The notes below the pieces were generated by a model. The model did not search any database. It was not told where the DNA came from and saw nothing but the letters and a program-made list of their open reading frames with translations. Below, piece after piece: positions 52,219 to 61,138 of a stretch of DNA of 64,000 nt; positions within the stretch are counted from its first letter, which is position 1, and each line of letters starts with the position of its first letter. The translations under genes were made by a program, and so were the position numbers. This DNA comes from GCA-002050365 sp964237235. Its GTDB lineage: Bacteria > Acidobacteriota > Blastocatellia > Pyrinomonadales > Pyrinomonadaceae. Location of the stretch: assembly GCA_964237235.1 (NCBI GenBank), contig CAXSGY010000030.1, positions 1 to 64,000 of the forward strand, given 5' to 3'.

Positions 52219-53055
52219 ATGAGCGCAAATCTTTCCAACGTCCGACACACGCACGGGTTCGATGTCATCAAGCCTTTGAGCATCAGCGCATTGGTTTTGA
52301 TAATGCTGCCTTTGATTTTGCTGCCGCTCGCTTCGATTTTTATTTTCGGGACGAGCAGCGGTTTGGGAAAATTCTGGGCGGCACTGACCGCGCCCGAAGC
52401 GGTTTTCGCGCTCAAGCTTTCCATCGTCACGAGCTTTTGGGCGACGGTTTTTAACGTTCTGTTCGGGCTGTTCGCGGCGTATGTGTTGTCGAAATATAAT
52501 TTCTGGGGACGCAATGCGCTGATTGTGATTATTTCCCTGCCGACCGCGATTCCGACCGCCGTCGCCGGTTTCGCGCTTTTGCTTTTGTGGGGACCTTACG
52601 GAATACTCGGACGACTTCTCGAACCGCATGGAATTCAGGTGATGTTCACGGGTTTTGCGATTATTCTCGCCAATATTTTCGTCACGTTTCCGCTCGCGTT
52701 CGGTGTTATCAAGCCGGTTTACGACACGATGAGCAAGTCTCTGGAAGAAGCGTCGGCGACGATGGGCGCGACGCGCTGGCAAACATTTTGGCACGTCACC
52801 TTGCCCAGCTTGCGCGGCGCGATTGTCGGCGGCGCGCTGCTGACGTTTGCCCGTGCGGTCGGCGAATTCGGCTCGACGATTTTGGTTTCCGGCAATCTCG
52901 CGCAAAAAACGCAAACCGCACCGCTGTATATTTTCTCCAAATTCAACGAAGGACAAGTCGAAGCCGCGAACGCGATTGCGATTGTTTTAGCGATTTTCTC
53001 GTTCGTCATTTTCAGCATTTTATTTTTCGCCCGCGATTGGCTCGAAGCTGAATGA
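52219..53055 (+). CDS. cysT: Sulfate-type ABC transporter permease
   Basis: 278 residues with about six membrane helices. The coupling (EAA) loop is EEASATMGATRWQTFWHVTLPSLRGAIVGGALLTFARAVGEFGSTILVSGN (about 176-226), very close to CysT/CysW sulfate permeases. Classical systems have two permeases (CysT and CysW); only one is encoded here, so it probably works as a homodimer, as in molybdate importers. The start ATG 52219 follows a repeat element with no ribosome-binding site. Confidence 0.88.
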   Translation: MSANLSNVRHTHGFDVIKPLSISALVLIMLPLILLPLASIFIFGTSSGLGKFWAALTAPEAVFALKLSIVTSFWATVFNVLFGLFAAYVLSKYNFWGRNALIVIISLPTAIPTAVAGFALLLLWGPYGILGRLLEPHGIQVMFTGFAIILANIFVTFPLAFGVIKPVYDTMSKSLEEASATMGATRWQTFWHVTLPSLRGAIVGGALLTFARAVGEFGSTILVSGNLAQKTQTAPLYIFSKFNEGQVEAANAIAIVLAIFSFVIFSILFFARDWLEAE

Positions 53056-53065
53056 AAAATCGTTT

Positions 53066-53156
53066 TTATTTTTTGGTTATTAGCTTTTTGCCCTAAATTT
53101 TCAGAAGATTCGATTAACTTTGAAGCCAAAACCAAAAACTAAAAACCAAAAACCAA
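53066..53156. repeat. Imperfect inverted-unit repeat before cysA
   Basis: The left arm (TATTTTTTGGTTATTAGCTT, from 53066) and right arm (GCCAAAACCAAAAACTAAAA, from about 53125) fill the permease-cysA gap. The right arm runs into the cysA start codon (AACCAAATG), so no Shine-Dalgarno sequence is present. Confidence 0.75.
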
Positions 53157-54272
53157 ATGCCCGAATTAACAGAAAAACAAATCGCCGTCAGTGTCCGAAA
53201 CATCGGCAAGAAATTCGGCACGACGACGGTGCTTGAAGACATCAATTTTGATGTCAGCGAAGGCGAAACGCTCGTTCTTTTGGGCGCGTCAGGCAGCGGC
53301 AAAACGACGATTTTGCGGGTTATCGCCGGACTCGAAACGCCCGATGCGGGACGTATTGTTCTGCACAATAAAGACGTAACCGATTTGCCGGCGAGAATGC
53401 GCGGCACGGGCGTAATCTTTCAATCCTACGCGCTGTTTCCGAAAATGTCGGTCGAGAAAAACATCGGTTACGGCTTGCGTCTGCGCGGACGAGCGAAAAC
53501 GGAAGTTGCGGAAAAGGTCGATCAGTTAATCGAATTAACGCATCTCGTCGAACACCGCCGAAAATTTCCGTCGCAATTGTCCGGCGGACAACAGCAAAGA
53601 GTCGCCATCGCCCGCGCACTCGCCTACCAGCCGGAAGTTTTATTGTTCGACGAACCGTTCGGCGCACTCGACGCGCAGATTCGCACACGGCTCAGACGTG
53701 AAATCCGCGCGCTTTTGAAAGAGATTAATGTGCCTTCGATTTTTATCACGCACGACCAGGAAGAAGCTCTCGAACTCGGCGACCGCATAGCGATTTTGAA
53801 CGCCGGACGGCTCGAACAAATCGGCACGCCGTTTGAAGTTTATAACCAACCGGCAACCGAATACGTCGCCACGTTCGTCGGCGCGGCAAATCTTTTGCCC
53901 GGCGTGGTGCGCGGCGAAAATTTTGAGGTTGACAATATAAAAATCAAACTCGAAGACGAAGGCAAATTCCGCGACGGGCAAGCGGTAAAAGTGGTGTTTC
54001 GTCCCGAAGATATTTTTCTGCGAAAGCCGGAAAACCTAACGCAAAATTATCAGAGGCTAATTGACGGAACAGTCGAAGAAGTAAATTTCGTCGGCGCGTT
54101 CGAGCGGGTCGTCGTCAGGTTAAATTTACCGTCGAAACAATCGGTTATCGTGACGCGCCCGAAGACCGAAACGCTCGCCTTTCCGCTCGCCGCCGGTCAA
54201 ACGGTAACCGCCGGTTTGGTCAGATTTCGAGTTCTGCCTGATTCCACGTCCGGCTCGGAACGCGCCGGATAG
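53157..54272 (+). CDS. cysA: Sulfate-type ABC transporter ATP-binding protein
   Basis: 371 residues. Walker A GASGSGKTT (about residues 43-51), Q-loop FQSYALFPKMSV, signature LSGGQQQRVAIARAL (about 140-154), Walker B VLLFDEPFGALD (about 160-171) and switch His in ITHDQEEAL (about 198-206). A C-terminal TOBE-type domain spans about 240-360. It powers uptake with the permease at 52219. Sulfate is the best guess from the binding protein; other oxyanions are possible. The ATG abuts a repeat. Confidence 0.9.
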   Translation: MPELTEKQIAVSVRNIGKKFGTTTVLEDINFDVSEGETLVLLGASGSGKTTILRVIAGLETPDAGRIVLHNKDVTDLPARMRGTGVIFQSYALFPKMSVEKNIGYGLRLRGRAKTEVAEKVDQLIELTHLVEHRRKFPSQLSGGQQQRVAIARALAYQPEVLLFDEPFGALDAQIRTRLRREIRALLKEINVPSIFITHDQEEALELGDRIAILNAGRLEQIGTPFEVYNQPATEYVATFVGAANLLPGVVRGENFEVDNIKIKLEDEGKFRDGQAVKVVFRPEDIFLRKPENLTQNYQRLIDGTVEEVNFVGAFERVVVRLNLPSKQSVIVTRPKTETLAFPLAAGQTVTAGLVRFRVLPDSTSGSERAG

Positions 54273-54274
54273 AG

Positions 54275-54360
54275 AGTGAATAACTAAAAACTAAAAGTGA
54301 AAAGTGAAAAATTAAAGACTTCATATATTTTTTAGTTTTTCACTTTTAGTTTTTCACTAT
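54275..54360. repeat. Inverted-unit repeat between convergent stop codons
   Basis: The left arm (GAGTGAATAACTAAAAACTA and on) and right arm (TTTAGTTTTTCACTTTTAGT, about 54330-54359) are reverse complements. The element runs from 3 bases after the cysA stop to the stop codon of the convergent gene, i.e. the full intergenic region. Confidence 0.85.
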
Positions 54361-55124
54361 CATTTAACCGCTTCCGTTTTTTCCTTCAGCGCGTCGAGGC
54401 GTTTTTGCGCTTCCGTCGCTTCGTTCGATTTCGGGAATCTTTTGACAATTTCGCGCCAGCTCGCACCGTTGTAGTGAAAAAGTTTAATCGTCGGGTTAAA
54501 TAAAAAAACGATGCCGAGACGACGATAGCGGTCGAGCGAAACATAATTCAAATAAAAGCTGTGCAGCGGTGCGCCGGAAGCCGCCATTTCGCGGCGGTCG
54601 AGTCTTCTGGTCGCTTCGGTCGAAAGTTTCAGAGCCGTTTCTTCGAGTAAATCGCCGACGAGCAGAAGCATCGCCGGACGCAGCGGCGAATCGGGAAAAT
54701 TGTCGAGAAAAATCTGCGCGCGTTCGATTTGTTCAAAGCCTTCCGAAGCCTGCGCGAGCCTGGCGAGCCGCGCGTCTTCGCCTTTTTTAGATTTTTCGAC
54801 GACGGCTTCCGCCGGCATCCAACCAAAATTATTCGGCGGCGCGTTGACGCGGTAAAACGTCACGCCGTCGGCTTGTTTCACGCCGGAAATCGAAATGATT
54901 CGACCGCGCCGCATTCGTTGAATCGCGTCGGCGAAAAGACTCGGTTCTTTCCGCAGAACGGCTAACCGTTCGTCTATCACAACGGCGGTTCGCGCGCTCT
55001 GTGCTGCGATTGCCGTTCGATTCGAGGGCAAAATCCGGCGGCGTTTTTGCGCTTCCAGATTTGAATTAAAAATGAAAAAAACGACGAGAAGAAACAACGC
55101 GAACGAAAAGCGAAAACGATTCAT
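54360..55124 (-). CDS. Secreted SH3-like and helical-repeat protein
   Basis: 254 residues with a signal peptide (FSFALFLLVVFFIFNSNLEA). An SH3-like region (about 48-112, with DERLAVLRKEPSLFADAIQRMRRGRIISISG and NNFGWMPAEAVV) resembles bacterial SH3_3 domains. A helical part follows (about 113-254, with SEGFEQIERAQIFLDNFPDSPLRPAMLLLVGDL and a final KRFPKSNEATEAQKRLDALKEK) that looks TPR-like. Probably periplasmic. The function is unknown. Confidence 0.72.
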   Translation of the reverse strand: MNRFRFSFALFLLVVFFIFNSNLEAQKRRRILPSNRTAIAAQSARTAVVIDERLAVLRKEPSLFADAIQRMRRGRIISISGVKQADGVTFYRVNAPPNNFGWMPAEAVVEKSKKGEDARLARLAQASEGFEQIERAQIFLDNFPDSPLRPAMLLLVGDLLEETALKLSTEATRRLDRREMAASGAPLHSFYLNYVSLDRYRRLGIVFLFNPTIKLFHYNGASWREIVKRFPKSNEATEAQKRLDALKEKTEAVK

Positions 55125-55377
55125 TGAAATAATTTTTTGAGAAACGGGGTCAGGTTTAAGAGTCGTAGCGATTAAAGAATCCGTGTGCGCTTCGGTAATT
55201 CGATTTCGCCTTTGATTTTGCTCCGCGCCGTCCGGTAATAAAAACGAACGGCGAAAAAATTGAGCGCGTTACCGCCGGTTTAAAGGACGGTTATTAATTT
55301 TTTTAGAAAACGAGAATTAACGCCAAACAAGATAGCTTATTTCAAACGGAAAAAGCAAATCAACCGATTTTGAACGT
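55125..55377. other. Gene-free gap of 253 bases
   Basis: No gene is visible. GGACGGTTATTAATTTTTTT (from about 55284) is T-rich but lacks a good stem. It is the upstream region of the 54360 gene and the downstream region of the kinase gene. Nothing else was recognised. Confidence 0.45.
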
Positions 55378-58300
55378 TCAAAAACTTTTATAGATGAGGA
55401 CATCGCTGGTTGACGAACCGCGGGCGAGCGCGGCACGCCTGCCGTCGGGCGACAGCGAAAAATCGAAGATGCGCCCGGACGTGAAATGCGTAATTTGTGC
55501 GGGCGGCGTTTCGGTTTCGACGGCGATGCGGAAAATATTCGAGACGTTATTTTTATCGTTCACGTAATAAAGCGAGCGGTTGTCGGGCGACCACGCGAGC
55601 GGGCGTTCGACCGGCGTAAGTTGATTGAACGTATCGGGCGGCGCGATGACGCGGCGCACCGCGCCCGTTTCGGCTGATAAAATTGCGATGCGCCAACTGT
55701 TGCCAGTTTCCTCGCCCGAATAATAACAGGCGAGCCATCTGCCGTCGGGCGAAGCGGCGGCGCGCGCGCTGAGCGCGTTTGTGATTTCAGTTTCGTCGCC
55801 GCCTTCAAGCGGAATTTTATGCAGCGACAATTTGCGAGCCGAACCGTTCGTCGAATAAATGACGAATCGGTTATCCGCCGAGAAAGACGGCGCGATCGCG
55901 TAATTTGAAACCAACTGCGTCACCGCGCCCGTCGCCGTATCGTAACGCCAGATGCCCGAACTGTGTTCCTTCGCGTCGGCGTAAATTACGTAACGCCTGT
56001 CTTTGGTCAGCGACGGAAACGAAGGTTTGACGACGTTGACATCCAGCACGCGGTTGTTTGCGCCGTCCGCGCCGACTGACATTAAAGAATACTGCGAGCC
56101 GATGCCGCCGACGTACAAAATTTGATTGTCGCTCGTCCAATTAACGCCGCTCAAACCGTCGAGCCGGTTGCCTCCGGCGGTTAATTGTCGTCCCGCGTCG
56201 GTCGTCGAATTCAAATCAACAAGCCAGACGGCGGCGGATTTTTCGCGCCGGGCAGTCGTCAAAATACTCGAATTTTTAGCGATGCTGACATCGAAATAAC
56301 TGTTAAAATCGTTGGTCAAGCGCGCGGCTTCGCCGTTCGGATAAGCGATTGACCAGAGTTGATACGGCGCGCCGTCGCGTTCGGCGGCACTGACGACGAC
56401 TTCGCCCGCGCTGTGCCAATCAACGCCGCTTACGTCGCCGAAGGTTTGCCCGCCGATTTTCGTCTCCGTGTTCGCTTCCAGATCGTAAACATACAAGCTC
56501 ATCGAATCTTGTCTGTTGATTGATTCGCTGACGACGTAGGCGATTCGCTTTCCGTCGGGCGCGAGCGAAGCGTTGCTGCGAACAAAATTCGGCTGCGCGT
56601 AAACGGCGAGCGTGCGGGTCGCCGTCACCGCGCCGTTCGCATCAAGCGCGGCGATTTTGAGAAAACTTTGTCGCGTTTTCTGGTCAGAGCTGTTGTAAGC
56701 GAACTGTCTGCCGTCGGCGGAGAAACCGACTTTGCTGTTGACCTGTTCTAACACTAATTGCGGCGCGTTCGTGCCGTCGGCGGCTGAAACGCGGTAAAGA
56801 TTGCGCGCGATGAAATTTTGACTCCAGCCCGAATAATAAATCGTCTGATTGTCGGGCGCGATTGACAGACCGGCGATTAAAGCCGTGTCGGGCGCGACGA
56901 TTTGCCGCGCGTTGCCGCCGTCCGCGTCCCGAACGATAATTCCGTTGCGGTCGTCGTCTCTGAAGACCGACGCGATCAATTTGCCGTCGGGCGAAATCGC
57001 CGTCGATTGTTCGCGTCCCGCGTCGGTCAAACGCTTGGGAGACATTTTCGCAGCGAACGAATCGCGCAAATTTTCGCCGGAACGAGCGTTATCCGAAGAA
57101 AAATCAATTGTCAGATGCGTGAAAAAATTTCGCACGCCAAACGCTAAAATAACCAAAGCGACGGTCGTCAAAAGATATTTGAGCGGCTTTGGCAAGCGTC
57201 GCCGTTGTTTCCCGACGATTTTGGCTCGGTTCGATTGAGCGGCGTTTTCCGTCTGAACAATCGTTTCCGCTTCGGACGAAGTTTGCGCGCGCCGCGCGGC
57301 AATTTTTGAATCGCGCGGCGCGTCTCCGTCGGTCGAATCAATTTTAAGATTTTCGCCGTCCGCGTTTTCGTTCAGCCGGTTTTCAGTTGATTTGGAAGGC
57401 TCGACGGCGGCGAATTTTCGCGCATCAGTTAGCGGCGGCAAATAAGTTTGCTCGCTGAGATTGATGCCTAAAAGGTCAATTTTTTTTCGCAAGTTTATAA
57501 AGCGCGGGTCGCCGCGCAATTCATCGAGCGCGGGTTCGGTTCTGAGCCAGATCAGCCAGCCTTCGCGGTCTTCAAACGCTCTTTCGAGCGCGTCGAGAGC
57601 CTTTTCGGTTTCACCCGAATAAATGTGGATAATGGCGATTTGATAATACGAAAGATATTGTTTTTCGCCCTGCGCGAAGATGCGTTTCAGCGTTTCTGCG
57701 GTCGCGGCGCGTCGTCCGGCGGCGGCGAGCGTCTGCGCGTAGCCGAGCAAATCGTAGAGGCTTTCGCCCGATAATTCCATTGCCCGCTTTGAAGAATTTA
57801 ACGCTTCTTCGTGTTTGCCGAGATAGCGCAGAGTCCAGGCTTGCGTAAAAAACGTCGCGCTGATGTGCGGAAAATTTCCGACGTTGGCGGCGGCTTGCGC
57901 GACGGCTTCGTCGAAACGGCGGGCGAAATAATAATTGAGAGCCAGAACGTGATGCGTAACGTAACTCAAAGGATCGAGTTCAACCGCGCGTTTCGCCTGC
58001 GCGATGCTTTCGTCGAAGCGTTTGGCGGTCAGCAAAATATACGAATACCAGAGCCGCGCGGTCGAATAATTCGGGTTGAGTTCGACGGCGCGGACGGCGT
58101 TTTTTTCCGCTTCGATCCAATCGTAATCGCCGCAGATTTGCGCGAACGCGAGCGAAGCGTAAGCCTCCGCCAATTCGCCGTCTAATTCAATGGCGCGCAG
58201 CGCGGCTTTTTTTGCCAGCGGGTAACATTCCTTCGGCGGCATTCCGCCGTAAACGCCGAGCCAGATATAATAATCGGCGATGCCGGCATAAGCCAAAGCG

Positions 58301-60120
58301 TATTTCGCGTCGTGGGAAATCGCTTCGTGATAGGCGACGAACGCTTTGGCGAAAGCGTCCTCGCTGAAAATATTTCGATAAAAACGCCCGCGCAGATACG
58401 CTTCGTAGGCTTCGGGAACTTTCGTTCCGCGCTTGGCTAATTTTTTGCGCTCCCCGGTCGTTAGCTGCGGCACGAGCAGATCGGCGACCTTCGCCGAAAC
58501 TTTGTCTTCGAGCGTCAGGACATCTGTAAAATCTTCGTCGAAACGTTCCGCCCAAAAAATAGATTGATTGGCGACGTTGAGCAGTTGGACGGAGATGCGG
58601 ATGCGCGTTCCCGCCCGCAGGATGTTGCCGCTTAAAACGAATTCGACGTTCAAATCGCGTCCCGCTTTGAATGTGTCCGTGATCCCTTCGCTGTAGCGCA
58701 AAACCGCGCTCGTCGGGCGCACGATAAACTGCCGCACATTCGACAGCCGCGTAATCAGCGCGTCCGCCAGACCGACGCTCAAAAATTGCCCGCTGCTCGT
58801 TTCGTCGCCGCTCGCGTGATTTAAAATTTGCAGCGGAAGAACGGCGATTGATTTTTGATCGGGTTTTATTTCGGCGGGCGTTTCGATTTTCGGCGCGCTC
58901 TTTTCGCCCGTCTCGAAATCTTCGGCGCGCACCGGCAAATTCGCCAGCAGCCGCCCGATGTCGCCCGCCAAATCCTTGATCGAATCGTAACGCTCCGAAG
59001 GATTTTTACGCAGAGCCTTCAAAATTATGCGGTCGAGCTTGCCGCCGAAATCGTCGTTTGAACGCAAAACCAGGTCGCCGTCCGGCGTGAAATCGGTTTC
59101 GTCGGTAGTCGTTTCCAGATAGCCGGTTGACGAGGGCGCGGACGGTTCTTCTTCGCAGATGACGCGGGCGATTTCGTGCGGCGAGCGCGACGAAAATTTA
59201 TACGGGCGCGTGCCGGTAATCATTTCAAAAAGCAAAACGCCCAGCGAATATTGATCGCTTGCCGGCGTGATTTCGTCGCCGCGCGCTTGTTCGGGCGATG
59301 CGTATTCGGGTGTCATCAGGCGCATCTGCGTCGCCGTCTGCGCGACCGATTCGTGAATCGAATCGGGATCGAGAATTTTGGCGATGCCGAAATCGAGCAG
59401 GCGCGGCGTGCCGTCCGCGCCGACGATGATGTTGCCCGGTTTAATGTCGCGGTGAATGATTTTTTTGTCGTGCGCGTAAGCGACGGCGTTGCAGACCGAA
59501 AGAAAAAGATTAAGGCGGGCGCGCAAATCTAATTTGGCGGCTTCGATATATTTGAAAAACGGTTTGCCTTCGATATATTCCATCACGAAATACGGCAAAC
59601 CGTCTTCGTCCGTCGTGCCGCCGTCGAGCAGCCGCGCGATATACGGATGATTGAAATTGGCGAGAATCTGGCGTTCGTGACGGAATTTTTTGACGATAAA
59701 ATCCGAATCCATTCCGCGCTTGATGAGCTTGATGGCGACTTGCTGGCGAAACTCGCCGTCGTTGCGTTCGGCGCGGTAAACCACGCCCATTCCGCCGCGT
59801 CCGAGTTCTTCGACTAATTGATAAACTTTGATTTGCCGCCCGATGAAAGATTCCTTGTGGCGCGGCGGCAGAATTTCCCTGTCTAACGAATCGGCGATTT
59901 TATTTTTGAGCGTCGCCTGCAAAATATCGCTGTCGGTCCAGACGGGCGATTCGAGAAATTCGTCTTCGGTTTCGTAACGCGCGATTAATTTTTCGACCTC
60001 GCCGCGCAGTTCCGCATCGCCCGCACATTTTTCCGCGACGAATTGTTCGCGCTCGGCGGCAGGCAAATCGAGCGCGTCCTGAAAAATATCTTCAATCTTT
60101 TTCCACTTTTCGGGGTTCAT
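55378..60120 (-). CDS. Giant Ser/Thr kinase with TPRs, membrane helix and TolB-like propeller
   Basis: 1,580 residues from the ATG at 60120 (a TTG at 60129 is also open). Kinase domain (about 100-400): G-loop GRGGMGVVY (107-115), Lys131, HRDIKPGN (223-230), DFG (243-245), then EYASPEQARG. An adenylate-cyclase/TolB-associated region (about 430-570) begins KSIAVLPLQIL. TPR repeats cover about 575-900. One membrane helix (about 985-1005, YLLTTVALVILAFGV) is followed by a WD40/TolB-like propeller (about 1030-1580, repeated SPDGKLIA-type motifs). The kinase is cytoplasmic and the propeller lies outside, a sensor layout. It lies 71 bases downstream of an ECF sigma gene, so joint signalling is likely. 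Confidence 0.9.
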   Translation of the reverse strand: MNPEKWKKIEDIFQDALDLPAAEREQFVAEKCAGDAELRGEVEKLIARYETEDEFLESPVWTDSDILQATLKNKIADSLDREILPPRHKESFIGRQIKVYQLVEELGRGGMGVVYRAERNDGEFRQQVAIKLIKRGMDSDFIVKKFRHERQILANFNHPYIARLLDGGTTDEDGLPYFVMEYIEGKPFFKYIEAAKLDLRARLNLFLSVCNAVAYAHDKKIIHRDIKPGNIIVGADGTPRLLDFGIAKILDPDSIHESVAQTATQMRLMTPEYASPEQARGDEITPASDQYSLGVLLFEMITGTRPYKFSSRSPHEIARVICEEEPSAPSSTGYLETTTDETDFTPDGDLVLRSNDDFGGKLDRIILKALRKNPSERYDSIKDLAGDIGRLLANLPVRAEDFETGEKSAPKIETPAEIKPDQKSIAVLPLQILNHASGDETSSGQFLSVGLADALITRLSNVRQFIVRPTSAVLRYSEGITDTFKAGRDLNVEFVLSGNILRAGTRIRISVQLLNVANQSIFWAERFDEDFTDVLTLEDKVSAKVADLLVPQLTTGERKKLAKRGTKVPEAYEAYLRGRFYRNIFSEDAFAKAFVAYHEAISHDAKYALAYAGIADYYIWLGVYGGMPPKECYPLAKKAALRAIELDGELAEAYASLAFAQICGDYDWIEAEKNAVRAVELNPNYSTARLWYSYILLTAKRFDESIAQAKRAVELDPLSYVTHHVLALNYYFARRFDEAVAQAAANVGNFPHISATFFTQAWTLRYLGKHEEALNSSKRAMELSGESLYDLLGYAQTLAAAGRRAATAETLKRIFAQGEKQYLSYYQIAIIHIYSGETEKALDALERAFEDREGWLIWLRTEPALDELRGDPRFINLRKKIDLLGINLSEQTYLPPLTDARKFAAVEPSKSTENRLNENADGENLKIDSTDGDAPRDSKIAARRAQTSSEAETIVQTENAAQSNRAKIVGKQRRRLPKPLKYLLTTVALVILAFGVRNFFTHLTIDFSSDNARSGENLRDSFAAKMSPKRLTDAGREQSTAISPDGKLIASVFRDDDRNGIIVRDADGGNARQIVAPDTALIAGLSIAPDNQTIYYSGWSQNFIARNLYRVSAADGTNAPQLVLEQVNSKVGFSADGRQFAYNSSDQKTRQSFLKIAALDANGAVTATRTLAVYAQPNFVRSNASLAPDGKRIAYVVSESINRQDSMSLYVYDLEANTETKIGGQTFGDVSGVDWHSAGEVVVSAAERDGAPYQLWSIAYPNGEAARLTNDFNSYFDVSIAKNSSILTTARREKSAAVWLVDLNSTTDAGRQLTAGGNRLDGLSGVNWTSDNQILYVGGIGSQYSLMSVGADGANNRVLDVNVVKPSFPSLTKDRRYVIYADAKEHSSGIWRYDTATGAVTQLVSNYAIAPSFSADNRFVIYSTNGSARKLSLHKIPLEGGDETEITNALSARAAASPDGRWLACYYSGEETGNSWRIAILSAETGAVRRVIAPPDTFNQLTPVERPLAWSPDNRSLYYVNDKNNVSNIFRIAVETETPPAQITHFTSGRIFDFSLSPDGRRAALARGSSTSDVLIYKSF

Positions 60121-60191
60121 CAATTGCAAATTGATTTCGGGGAAAATTAAAAGAATTCGATGCTTCGGTCAGCGAAAAGCTGCGTTCGATT

Positions 60192-60749
60192 TCAACCTTT
60201 AATCGCTTCGGCAAGCCACGCCTTCGCCATTCGCCAGTGACGCTTGACGGTCACTTCCGAGACGTTCAAAACTTCCGCCGTTTCTTCGACCGAAAGCCCG
60301 CCGAAATAGCGCAGCTCGACCAGACGGCTTTTAAATTCGTCGAATTTTTCAAGGTCTTTGAGCGCGTCGTCGAGCGCGATCAAATCCATAGACTTTTCGC
60401 CCGCGACGATGACGATTGATTCTTCGAGCGGTACATTTTCATTTTCGCCGCCGCGTTTTCCGGCGCGGTGTTTGCGGGCGTGGTCAATCAAAATCTGCCG
60501 CATCATCGTCGCCGCCATCCCGAGAAAATGCGCGCGGTTTTGCCAGTTGATGCGCGTGTGGTCAATCAGTTTCAGGTAAGCCTCGTGAACCAGCGCGGTC
60601 GGCTGCAACGTATGATTGCCGCGCTCGTTTCGCAGGTAATTGTTGGCGAGCCGTTTCAGCTCGTCGTAAATCATCGGAAAAATGTCGTTGACGACGTTTT
60701 GATTGCCTTTTGAAAATTCAAGCAGTAATTCGGTTACGATATCCGCCAT
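60192..60749 (-). CDS. ECF sigma factor (TIGR02999-like)
   Basis: 185 residues. The region 2 part has IYDELKRLANNYLRNERGNHTLQPTALVHEAYLKLID (about residues 27-63) and FLGMAATMMRQILIDHAR; region 4 has LVELRYFGGLSVEETAEVLNVSEVTVKRHWRMAKAWL (about 142-178) with a helix-turn-helix. The LQPTALVHEAYLKL block marks the ECF group common in Acidobacteria and Planctomycetes. It directly precedes the giant kinase gene on the same strand. Kinase-linked ECF factors can be activated by phosphorylation, a plausible inference here. No anti-sigma gene is adjacent. Confidence 0.92.
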   Translation of the reverse strand: MADIVTELLLEFSKGNQNVVNDIFPMIYDELKRLANNYLRNERGNHTLQPTALVHEAYLKLIDHTRINWQNRAHFLGMAATMMRQILIDHARKHRAGKRGGENENVPLEESIVIVAGEKSMDLIALDDALKDLEKFDEFKSRLVELRYFGGLSVEETAEVLNVSEVTVKRHWRMAKAWLAEAIKG

Positions 60750-61138
60750 AAATTCTATTGTCCGTCGGAGCGAGCAACGCGAGTCCGCAAGCGAAGCGCG
60801 AAAGCGCGGGACAATCTGTTGTTATTGAGTCGCGCGGCAGCAACCAAATAACTTCGCTTCGCTCGTTGGGCGGACGAGCCGTCCGCGCTCCTTTCAGTGC
60901 ATTATTTTATTTTTTATTCACACAAAAATTATAGAAATTTCAAATGTTTTTGTATAGCCAAACGTTCGATGCGCGCCTTTTTCCGCTTTCGGCGCAGCCA
61001 ATTTGATTTTTTCAGTGCGAAATTTGGAATCAAAAATTAAAATCGCTTTTCCGTTGATACCTTTTCGAGCCGCGTCGCGCCTTTATATCAGAGCCGGAAA
61101 AAACGGCGCAAAATTTTATATAAGGAAAAATTAAAGCA
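60750..61138. other. 389-base intergenic region with repeats
   Basis: Divergent region between the sigma gene and the secreted-protein gene. It contains GC-rich low-complexity sequence (GGAGCGAGCAACGCGAGTCC, from about 60768; AAGCGAAGCGCGAAAGCGCG) and one REP-like palindrome (60868-60891). No gene was seen. An AT-rich stretch at 60895-60960 could hold the promoter of either gene. Confidence 0.55.
60868..60891 (-). repeat. REP-like palindromic element, copy 3
   Basis: On the minus strand: GGAGCGCGGACGGCTCGTCC then GCCC. It has the same GGAGCGC head as the two copies near 41.6-41.7 kb, followed by a different palindrome (GGACGGCTCGTCC). Confidence 0.65.
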
